From JBFIHZ01 sp041601535 (lineage in GTDB: Bacteria > Pseudomonadota > Gammaproteobacteria > Xanthomonadales > SZUA-36), in contig JBFIHZ010000060.1 in NCBI GenBank assembly GCA_041601535.1, positions 1 through 15,953 on the forward strand: a stretch of DNA of 15,953 bases, given 5' to 3'. Position numbers and translations under genes: made by a program. The notes under the pieces are model-generated. The model made no database searches. It was given only the letters and a program-made list of their open reading frames with translations, and was not told the origin of the DNA. This document shows, one piece after another, positions 7,771 to 14,020 of the stretch; the first letter of the stretch is position 1, and every line of letters begins with the position of its first letter.

Positions 7771-7800
7771 TGCGGCGCACGTTTTCACGCGTGCGCCGCA
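7771..7800. terminator. Long perfect hairpin after the small secreted-protein gene
   Basis: TGCGGCGCACG (7771-7781) and CGTGCGCCGCA (7790-7800) are exact reverse complements, an 11-bp GC-rich stem with the 8-base loop TTTTCACG, starting 15 bases after the stop at 7756. The first T-run on the plus strand (7816-7820) is 15 bases past the stem, so it is not a canonical intrinsic terminator, but the stem is the strongest in this half of the window and probably ends or protects the upstream message. Confidence 0.55.
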
Positions 7801-7934
7801 GCCCGTCGGTAACCCTTTTTATACCTTGCGCGCCGGTGCTTGCGCTTGTGGCGGCCGGCACTCACCCACAGTGCACCCGATATATCGTATGATTGGCGCA
7901 ACGCCGTCAACAAAGTACCTGCCAGCACAGTCCT

Positions 7935-8351
7935 ATGCCCGAACAAACTACCGGAAACCTCACCACACGTACCGTCGCCATGCCCAGTGATATCAACCCC
8001 GCCGGGGATATTTTTGGCGGCTGGGTGCTGTCGCAAATGGACCTGGCCGCCGGCATCTGCGCCGCCAAGCGCGCCCAGCGCCGGGTGGTGACGGTGGCGC
8101 TGGACAGCATGAGTTTTATTCGCCCGGTCAAGGTGGGCGATATTCTTGGGGTGTATACCAAGATCGATGCCGTTGGGCGCACCTCCATCATGATTCACGT
8201 GGAAGCCTGGGTGCGGCGCGATCGCACCGGCACACGGGAAAAAGTCACCGAGGGCAAGTTCAAGTTTGTCGCGCTGGATGAGAATGGTAAATCCACCCCA
8301 CTGCCCGACGAGGCGGACCTGCCCGATTACGTCAAGCAGGAGTTGCTCTGA
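7935..8351 (+). CDS. yciA: Acyl-CoA thioesterase, YciA-like hotdog fold
   Basis: This cytoplasmic enzyme hydrolyses acyl-CoA thioesters. The 138 residues match the YciA family closely: RTVAMPSDINPAGDIFGGW (12-30) with the hotdog-helix motif GDIFGGWVLSQMD (24-36), where the conserved aspartate of the MD pair (D36) is the expected catalytic residue. RRVVTVALDSMSFIRPVKVGDILGVY then forms the beta-sheet core, as in E. coli and Haemophilus YciA. The ATG at 7935 begins just before the conserved region; a TTG at 7893 in frame would add 14 unconserved residues. No Shine-Dalgarno is visible at either. The next gene, 153 bases on, is an acyl-CoA synthetase: one makes acyl-CoA, the other releases CoA from it. 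Chain-length preference cannot be read from sequence. Confidence 0.92.
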   Translation: MPEQTTGNLTTRTVAMPSDINPAGDIFGGWVLSQMDLAAGICAAKRAQRRVVTVALDSMSFIRPVKVGDILGVYTKIDAVGRTSIMIHVEAWVRRDRTGTREKVTEGKFKFVALDENGKSTPLPDEADLPDYVKQELL

Positions 8352-8504
8352 CTGCTGCCCAGCCTGTTCGCGTACAGCGGGAGGCAATCGGCTGCCGCTT
8401 GCTGGTCGAGGTGCCGCTGGCGGCTGCTTGTGTAGAATAATTCGCCTACACCACCATTCACGCTGACCGGCGGCTTCACCCCGCCGGCCGGGGAGGACCG
8501 CAGC

Positions 8505-10040
8505 ATGAAGGTAGCACTCAGCATCATTGACCATTTGCGCCGCGCCCAACAGGTGTATCCGCAGCGGCCGGCGTTTGTCGACGAACCCGAACAACCTGCG
8601 CCCGGCTGGGGCACGCAAAGCTACCAGCAAATGGCGCAACTGGCGCGCGCCCAGGCCGCCGGGTTGGATGCCCTGGGCCTGCCACCCGGCAGCCGGGTGG
8701 CCATGGTCAGCCAGAATTCGGCACGGCTGCTCACCGCGTTCTATGGCGTGAGCGGTTTTGGCCGCATCCTGGTACCGGTCAATTTCCGCCTGGCAGCAGA
8801 AGAAGTTGCCTATATTGTTGAACACAGTGGGGCCGAGGTCTTGCTGGTGGACCCGGAACTGGATGACGCACTCAAGGATGTCCACGCCCGGCACCGCTTT
8901 GTCATTGGCGAAGAAAGCGACCGCATGCTGTACCCGCGGGACGTTGAACCACGTCCCTGGCGTGCCGATGAGGATGCCACCGCCACCATCAACTACACCA
9001 GCGGCACCACCGCACGGCCCAAGGGCGTGCAACTGACCCACCGCAACCTGTGGCTGAACGCCGCGACGTTTGGCTGGCATATGGGCGTGAATGAGCGCGA
9101 CGTCTACCTGCACACTCTGCCGCAATTTCACTGCAATGGCTGGGGCATGGTGTATGCGGTAACGGCCATGGGCGGCAAACACATTATCCTGCGCAAGGTC
9201 GATGGCCACGAAATTCTGCGCCGCGTGGCGGAGCATGGGGTCACGCTGATGTGCGGCGCGCCCGCCGTGCTCAACATGATACTGGAGGCCGCCGAACATT
9301 GGCCCGGCGAAATTCCCGGCCGCGGCACGCTGCGGCTGGTGGCAGCCGGCGCGCCGCCGCCGGCAGTGACCATTGAACGGGTGGAAACCGAACTGGGCTG
9401 GCAGTTCAACCAGATTTACGGCCTGACGGAAACCGCACCTCTGCTTACCATCAACCGGCCCTGCGCCGAAACCGACGGCATGACCCGGCAACAGCGTGCC
9501 GCTCATCTGGCCAGTGCTGGTGTGCCGGCGCTGGGCGTGGAGTTACGCGTTGATGACAGCGGTGAAGTGCTGGCGCGCAGCAATGTGGTGATGGAGGGTT
9601 ACTGGAACCAGCCGGAGGAAACCGCCGCGGTGATGCAGGATGGCTGGTTCCATACCGGCGATGGCGGCCAGCTCGACGACAACCACCTGCTGACCATTGC
9701 TGACCGGAAGAAGGACGTGATCATCAGCGGCGGCGAAAACGTCAGCTCCATTGAGGTGGAAAGCGCGATGTTTTCCCATCCCGATGTGGATGAAGTGGCG
9801 GTGATCGGCATCCCGGATGAGAAATGGGGTGAGCTGGTGATAGCGCTGGTGGTGAAAAGACCCGGGTCAGAGCTAAACGCCGATGAACTGATCGCCTGGA
9901 CCCGCAGCAAACTGGCCGGCTTCAAATGCCCCAAGCGGGTGGAGTTCCGCGACTCACTGGAGCGCACCGCTACCGGCAAGCTGCAGAAGTTCAAACTGCG
10001 TGCACCTTACTGGCAAGGACGCACACGGCAAGTGAACTGA
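8505..10040 (+). CDS. AMP-forming acyl-CoA synthetase
   Basis: It activates a carboxylic acid with ATP to an acyl-adenylate and then to acyl-CoA (ANL superfamily, cytoplasmic or membrane-associated). At 511 residues it has the expected length and motifs in order: the P-loop-like YTSGTTARPKGV (164-175), the A5 motif YGLTET (305-310), TGD (384-386), DRKKDVIISGGENVSSIEVE (400-419) with the hinge, and the C-terminal lysine region TATGKLQKF with K492 as the adenylation lysine. HTLPQFHCNGWG (203-214) is typical of medium/long-chain or aromatic acyl-CoA synthetases related to the DmdB and FadD3 groups; the substrate is not certain. GGGAGG at 8491-8496 gives a strong ribosome site eight bases before the ATG. 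A TAGAAT at 8433-8438 may be its -10 box. Confidence 0.92.
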   Translation: MKVALSIIDHLRRAQQVYPQRPAFVDEPEQPAPGWGTQSYQQMAQLARAQAAGLDALGLPPGSRVAMVSQNSARLLTAFYGVSGFGRILVPVNFRLAAEEVAYIVEHSGAEVLLVDPELDDALKDVHARHRFVIGEESDRMLYPRDVEPRPWRADEDATATINYTSGTTARPKGVQLTHRNLWLNAATFGWHMGVNERDVYLHTLPQFHCNGWGMVYAVTAMGGKHIILRKVDGHEILRRVAEHGVTLMCGAPAVLNMILEAAEHWPGEIPGRGTLRLVAAGAPPPAVTIERVETELGWQFNQIYGLTETAPLLTINRPCAETDGMTRQQRAAHLASAGVPALGVELRVDDSGEVLARSNVVMEGYWNQPEETAAVMQDGWFHTGDGGQLDDNHLLTIADRKKDVIISGGENVSSIEVESAMFSHPDVDEVAVIGIPDEKWGELVIALVVKRPGSELNADELIAWTRSKLAGFKCPKRVEFRDSLERTATGKLQKFKLRAPYWQGRTRQVN

Positions 10041-10073
10041 TGGCAGGCCGCCAACTACCGGCGTGACCCAACT

Positions 10074-10108
10074 GGCCAGGGCGGGTGCTGCAAACACCCG
10101 CACTGGCC
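10074..10108. terminator. Bidirectional hairpin between convergent genes
   Basis: Arms GGCCAG-G-GCGGGTG (10074-10087) and CACCCGC-A-CTGGCC (10095-10108) pair over 14 positions with a single G/A mismatch around a 7-base loop. It lies midway in the 84-base gap between two convergent genes, where a shared terminator is expected. Neither side has a T-run, so it would stop polymerase weakly or serve as a 3'-end stabiliser. Confidence 0.6.
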
Positions 10109-10124
10109 GACAGGTTCCGCGGAC

Positions 10125-11267
10125 TTATTCGTCGCAGTTGTTGTTGTAGATATCGTACAGCTTGGTGATGGTATAGCTGCCGATGCCAAAGCCGAAGTCG
10201 AGGTTGTAATCCACCTCGCCCGTGGCCCCGGCCTCGGCCGAGCAGCCATTGAGGCGGAAGGTGGCGGTGCCCATAAAGGTTTCCATGTAATCCGCCGGAT
10301 CAAAGTCCGGGCCGAAAACCGGGCCGCTGGTGCGATAGAAGCTTACAGTCGCCTCGTCCTGGCCGGTCAGTCCATCGGTAGACCAGTCAAGCGAGCTGGA
10401 CACGCCAATCAGCCACATCTGGTCGCCAAACAGGTCATAGGTAAACCAGAAAATCACCACCACGCCTGATGGCAGAGGTTCAAACAGGAAACCTTCACCA
10501 TTGTGGCCATCAATGGCCCAGTTGCCGCCCGCACCCATGGAGTAAGGCACAAAGACCACGCCATCTGAATACACATAAAACTGCGTGACCAGCCCATAAT
10601 CGGATACACCGCTGCCCGCACCGGACTCGGCCACCAGATTATCCTTGTCGGGCGCATAAATACGCGTAATTGACGGACTGCCATCCACCGCATCCAGCGT
10701 GAAATTCGCAGCCGACTGACAACCCTCAATGACGATATCCACCAGCAGGTTGGCCCTGGAGCCGTCAAACTCAAACGGCGTATCAAACGGAATCTCAAAA
10801 TCAAACGGGTTGGGTGGAGAGGTGTTGACCGAAGGATTCACCACCAGATTGCCGGAATACACCACGGTGGCATCCGGCCCGATGTTGTCGAGAAACGTCA
10901 GGCTCATGGTTCCCTGGGTTGCCAGCGTGGAGGACAAGGTTACCGTCACGCCGGTAAATGTCAGCTCTTCAATATCACTTTCAACACCGTCCAGCCGAAA
11001 CGCCATGCTGCCAATATTGGGTCCGCTCACTTCTGAGCCGTTATACAGCTGCTGATAGCGAATGCCGTCATCACAGAAAACATCGTTACCAAACGGAATG
11101 GCATTGCCGGCGTTACCTTCGCTATCAAAATTGGCACTGGGCACCACCGCCAATGCGGCCGCAGCCCAGGCGCCGGGTGAAGCCAGGCACAGGCATACGG
11201 TTGCCAACAACAGTTTGATGAACGCCAAACGGCTGCCTTGTTTAAAAAATACGGTTTTTGTTTCCAT
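10125..11267 (-). CDS. Secreted two-domain beta-rich protein (WFTYD-type C-terminal domain)
   Basis: The start is ATG at 11267, with AGGAGA at 11275-11280 seven bases upstream; the frame is open further upstream, but that extension has no ribosome site and would hide the signal peptide. The resulting 380 residues begin with a Sec signal peptide (hydrophobic 14-30, cleavage near AWA at about 35). Residues 45-235 form a beta-rich jelly-roll-like domain (AIPFGNDVFCDDGIRYQQLYN, then alternating strands) resembling N-terminal domains of some cell-surface anchor proteins. Residues 248-350 hold GNWAIDGHNGEGFLFEPLP and FWFTYDLFGDQMWLIG, a domain I have seen in secreted proteins of Xanthomonadales-like bacteria and whose function is unknown. 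Two paired cysteine sets (C65, C183; C342, C378) could form disulfides. No PEP-CTERM, LPXTG or sorting tail is present. Likely periplasmic or released. Confidence 0.8.
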   Translation of the reverse strand: METKTVFFKQGSRLAFIKLLLATVCLCLASPGAWAAAALAVVPSANFDSEGNAGNAIPFGNDVFCDDGIRYQQLYNGSEVSGPNIGSMAFRLDGVESDIEELTFTGVTVTLSSTLATQGTMSLTFLDNIGPDATVVYSGNLVVNPSVNTSPPNPFDFEIPFDTPFEFDGSRANLLVDIVIEGCQSAANFTLDAVDGSPSITRIYAPDKDNLVAESGAGSGVSDYGLVTQFYVYSDGVVFVPYSMGAGGNWAIDGHNGEGFLFEPLPSGVVVIFWFTYDLFGDQMWLIGVSSSLDWSTDGLTGQDEATVSFYRTSGPVFGPDFDPADYMETFMGTATFRLNGCSAEAGATGEVDYNLDFGFGIGSYTITKLYDIYNNNCDE

Positions 11268-11479
11268 GGCGAAATCTCCTTGTGCAACACACGATGACCA
11301 GAACAGCCATCTGCTTCCTTGCTGCTTTAGTCTAGCAACCGAAGGAGATTGAATGTATCCATTTTCGGGATGGACACCCATTGGTAACCATGCCCGCCAC
11401 GGCCAAAATGCCTGCTAATTGCAACAAATCAATCTGACATTCCGGCTGAAGAAATGCGGCGCCAGGCTGCCGGCTTGAG

Positions 11480-13543
11480 TCACGGACGCATGTAGCTGCC
11501 GTGGTAATTCATTCGGTTCAGGGAGTTTTCCAGCTCCCGCGCTTGCGGGGCAAAACCAAGGCGGGCCAGCAGATGGGCCTTGGCCTCCAGCACTCTGGGG
11601 TCACTGGACTCCTGGAAATACTGTTCAAGCAGGTTCAGCCCTTGCTGCCAGTGATCTGCAGCAGCCCTCGGGGTATCGCCGGCATCAGACAAATCGCCCA
11701 GGGCCAGCAAAGCCAGCACCTGCAGCTTGCGAACATCGTGATCCCCGGCGGTTCGCAGGGCCAGTTGAGCAGCCGCATGTACCGCGCTTTGCGCCAGTTG
11801 CAGACCCCTGGCTTGGCGGCTGGCCAGGCCAGCCTGCCATGCGGCTTCCAGTTGGGCATGGGCCTGGTCCATTTGCAGTTTTACATTATCCGGATTGATG
11901 GTGATCAGCGCATCCAGCCCGGCCAGCGCATCATCGATCAGCGAAGCGGCACATTCTGTCTGCTCATTCATGCGGCATATGGCGGCGATTTCAGTTTGCA
12001 CAGCCGCTTTCCGCTGCCTCAGGCGGATCACCCCCGGGTCGTTGATCAACAGGATGTCCAGTAACTCCAGCGCGGATTCAAACTGCTCACGGGCTTCATG
12101 CCACTGCCCTTTGAGACTCAGGCCAATCCCCAACCAGTAATGGCTGGATGCCAGGTTTTCCCGCCACAAATGATGCGCGGGATTTATCGCGGCCACCTGC
12201 TGCTTGACCGCCAGATCCTGCCGGAAATGACTCTCCGCTTCGTCCAGTTGCCCCAGGGACAGCTTCAGTTTGCCCAGGTTGTTGTGGGCAAAGCCCAGTT
12301 CCAGCCGGGCTTCGTTGGACCCGGGTTGCAGCGCCACCAGCCGCTCAAAAATCGACTTTACCGTTTCATAGGCCGCCCGCGCCTCATCATACCGGCCGCT
12401 GCTTTCCAGGATCCTGCCGTAGTTGGTCCAGGCGTAACCGCTGTGCTCCAGGCGCTCGGCGTTATCCGGTTCGGCCAGGGCCAGACGGTCAACCACGTTG
12501 AGCTGATTGAGAAACTCCCTGCCAGCTGCCTCCAGGTCGCCTTGTTCCCAGTACACTTGGCCGACATGGAAATGATTTTGCGCCAGCGCCAGGTTCCAGT
12601 CCAGGCGGCCCGGATCGCGTTCGACCAGTTCACGGGTAATGGACAGTGACTCCCGGAATGCCGCAATAGCCTGCTCGGTTTGCGCGCTGTCCATGCGGGC
12701 CGTGCCGATCTGGCGCAAGGCTTCGGCACGCTGGGCCAGAATCTCAGCGCGCGCTTCCGCCGCGTCCATGTCCTGGAAGTACTCCATGGCCTTGGACGCC
12801 ACCCGGCCATACAACTCCACCCGGCCGATGGAATGCAATTCCTCGCGCAAATCGCCCAACAGAAAACCCACCAGGTTCTCCGCCTCGCTGCGGCGCCGTT
12901 CGGCTTCAGCCCGGGAATGGAAGGCAAAAAGGGTCAAACCCGCCATCAGCACTGCCAGCGCGACCGAGCCAGCGGCCAGACCCACCATTTTGCGGTGCCG
13001 GTGGTGCAGGTCACGCTGCACCAGCTCATCCAGACCCACTCCCAGCAAGCCCGCAATCAGCATCAAGCGAGCATGCCGCCAGTGTGCCCGGCCGCCACGC
13101 GCATCGGCGGCCACCGGCTCCGCCGAACCCGCCTGCATGCCGCCGTCAGGATGCACCAGTGCGTCGGGCAGGCAGTTTCGCGGCCCCGTTGCACCGGGCT
13201 CGCCATCCACCACGAAGCAGAAAATCCGCTCAGACCGTCCCAGTTGCTGAAAGGTGCGGATTTCCTTGTTGACCCATTCCGAGGTGGCTGCGGCAGGCGA
13301 ACAAACCACAATCAGCGCCGCTGAATCGTGTAATGCCTGTTCAATCACGCGGGGCAGGTCGGTGCCACTGGGCAGCTCGTCGCTGTCGCGGAAGAACTTG
13401 CCCAGGCGGCGGGGCAGGTCACGCTGTTGGCGCAGCAGCGGGGGAATCCGATAGCGCTCCAGCTCGCGGTGCAGCCGCTCCGCCCGTTTGCGGTCGTGGT
13501 GGCTGTAGCTGAGAAACGCCCGGTATTTGAATGCCTGCTGCAA
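11480..13543 (-). CDS. TIR-transmembrane-TPR protein
   Basis: The 687-residue product has an N-terminal TIR domain (about 5-140) with FLSYSHHDR (10-18) as the first strand/BB region and SEWVNKE (88-94), where E94 matches the catalytic glutamate of NAD-cleaving bacterial TIRs. A linker (LMLIAGLLGVGLDELVQRD) precedes a membrane helix (about 186-208, flanked by HRHRK). A region rich in charged residues (GFLLGDLREELHSIGRVELYG) and then at least six to eight TPR-like helical repeats (about 263-640, spaced near 47 residues) follow. The basic residues before the helix suggest a cytoplasmic TIR, in which case the TPRs are periplasmic. The start is TTG at 13543: TAA lies three codons upstream and no other initiator is near. 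It is the last of three same-strand genes after the S8 peptidase and the small protein. The TIR may act as an NADase or as an adaptor; I cannot choose. Confidence 0.9.
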   Translation of the reverse strand: MQQAFKYRAFLSYSHHDRKRAERLHRELERYRIPPLLRQQRDLPRRLGKFFRDSDELPSGTDLPRVIEQALHDSAALIVVCSPAAATSEWVNKEIRTFQQLGRSERIFCFVVDGEPGATGPRNCLPDALVHPDGGMQAGSAEPVAADARGGRAHWRHARLMLIAGLLGVGLDELVQRDLHHRHRKMVGLAAGSVALAVLMAGLTLFAFHSRAEAERRRSEAENLVGFLLGDLREELHSIGRVELYGRVASKAMEYFQDMDAAEARAEILAQRAEALRQIGTARMDSAQTEQAIAAFRESLSITRELVERDPGRLDWNLALAQNHFHVGQVYWEQGDLEAAGREFLNQLNVVDRLALAEPDNAERLEHSGYAWTNYGRILESSGRYDEARAAYETVKSIFERLVALQPGSNEARLELGFAHNNLGKLKLSLGQLDEAESHFRQDLAVKQQVAAINPAHHLWRENLASSHYWLGIGLSLKGQWHEAREQFESALELLDILLINDPGVIRLRQRKAAVQTEIAAICRMNEQTECAASLIDDALAGLDALITINPDNVKLQMDQAHAQLEAAWQAGLASRQARGLQLAQSAVHAAAQLALRTAGDHDVRKLQVLALLALGDLSDAGDTPRAAADHWQQGLNLLEQYFQESSDPRVLEAKAHLLARLGFAPQARELENSLNRMNYHGSYMRP

Positions 13544-13565
13544 GTTAACTTATCCGCCCAGTGCC

Positions 13566-13610
13566 TGGCTTGCGGTTCACGGGGTCAATCCGCAGCCTGC
13601 TGGCAAGCCA
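13566..13610. repeat. Inverted repeat between the small protein and TIR-TPR genes
   Basis: TGGCTTGC (13566-13573) and GCAAGCCA (13603-13610) are exact 8-bp inverted repeats with a 29-base loop, filling most of the 68-base gap. An alternative inner pairing (CCGCA with TGCGG) competes with it. It could tune how much of the transcript reaches the TIR-TPR gene. There is no T-run. Confidence 0.4.
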
Positions 13611-13611
13611 C

Positions 13612-13935
13612 CTAATTGCGGATAACCGGTTTGTCACCCGGGGCCGGTGGTCCCAGCTCGGTGGTGTGCACATACTCGTCGCCGCATTTCACCACGATGG
13701 TGTATTCATAATTCCCCGGGGTCAGGTCATTTTTTACATTGATTTTATCGTCTTGCAGTTTATCTATGGAAAAGGGATCGGGCGTGTTGAACACGATGCC
13801 GATAAAGTCAAAATCGCAAGGTGAGTCGGGGTCACGCCGCCACTTGAGCAATGCCTTGCCCCATACGATGGGATCAACCCGAACCTTGGGATTAAGACTC
13901 ATATCGACATAAACATACAGCGTCTTGGAAGCCAT
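13612..13935 (-). CDS. Small beta-rich protein of unknown function
   Basis: This encodes 107 residues starting at ATG 13935, with AGGAG at 13943-13947 seven bases before it. The same frame stays open upstream to 14061, but there is no ribosome site there and the -10 box at 13984-13989 lies inside that extension. It has no signal peptide, so it should be cytoplasmic. The sequence alternates strand and turn: TLYVYVDMS, KVRVDPIVWG, KWRRDPDSPCDFDFIGIVF, KINVKNDLTPGNYEYTIVVKCG, ending DKPVIRN. That suggests a small beta-sandwich. I do not recognise it with confidence; PF08985 (DP-EP) is one family worth testing. Lying between the S8 peptidase and TIR-TPR genes on the same strand, it may be their partner, substrate or inhibitor, which is inference. 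Confidence 0.75.
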   Translation of the reverse strand: MASKTLYVYVDMSLNPKVRVDPIVWGKALLKWRRDPDSPCDFDFIGIVFNTPDPFSIDKLQDDKINVKNDLTPGNYEYTIVVKCGDEYVHTTELGPPAPGDKPVIRN

Positions 13936-13942
13936 GGTTTTT

Positions 13943-13955
13943 CTCCTCACAGGAG
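13943..13955 (-). promoter_or_regulatory. Hairpin covering the ribosome site of the small protein gene
   Basis: On the minus strand, CTCCT, loop GTG, AGGAG forms a perfect 5-bp stem whose 3' arm is the Shine-Dalgarno itself. Translation could be damped or temperature-sensitive. The stem is short, so the effect would be modest. Confidence 0.4.
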
Positions 13956-13980
13956 TTAACTGCCGGATAGCTTGGTCACT

Positions 13981-13990
13981 TTGAGTATAG
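13981..13990 (-). promoter_or_regulatory. CTATACTCA promoter element upstream of the small protein gene
   Basis: The minus strand reads CTATACTCAA, with -10-like TATACT (13984-13989). Transcription from here would give a leader of roughly 40 bases. The same nine-base core recurs before the S8 and MmcQ genes. No good -35 is visible. If active, it separates the small protein and TIR-TPR genes from the S8 promoter. Confidence 0.45.
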
Positions 13991-13996
13991 GAGACG

Positions 13997-14018
13997 CCCC
14001 GGAACTTGCTCCTCGGGG
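13997..14018. repeat. GC hairpin just after the S8 peptidase stop
   Basis: CCCCG (13997-14001) pairs with CGGGG (14014-14018) around a 12-base loop, three bases after the S8 stop codon. It precedes the internal promoter element, so it may partly end the S8 transcript. No T-run is present. Confidence 0.35.
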
Positions 14019-14020
14019 TT

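Noticed and set aside
7785..9506. Open frame of 573 codons on the minus strand
   Set aside because: It lies antisense to the thioesterase and acyl-CoA synthetase genes, both of which have full motif sets. Its translation is His/Gln/Gly-rich with no recognisable domain, as expected for a GC-rich shadow frame.
874..10040. Mobile element or phage boundary in the left part
   Set aside because: No integrase, transposase, tRNA target or direct repeats; the genes are ordinary chromosomal types.
10125..10240. PEP-CTERM-type sorting tail on the secreted protein
   Set aside because: The jelly-roll-like N-terminal domain suggested it, but the C-terminus (YDIYNNNCDE) has no PEP motif, hydrophobic helix or basic end.
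11267..11381. Longer N-terminus for the two-domain secreted protein
   Set aside because: The frame stays open for 38 more codons, but that stretch has no ribosome site and would bury the signal peptide; AGGAGA sits correctly before the ATG at 11267.
12098..12649. Plus-strand frame of 183 codons inside the TIR-TPR gene
   Set aside because: It is antisense to well-formed TPR repeats and shows no domain of its own.
13612..13935. Small protein as a bacterial gasdermin cleaved by the S8 peptidase
   Set aside because: The protease-next-to-small-protein layout suggested it, but 107 residues is far too short and there is no N-terminal cysteine or amphipathic pore-forming region.
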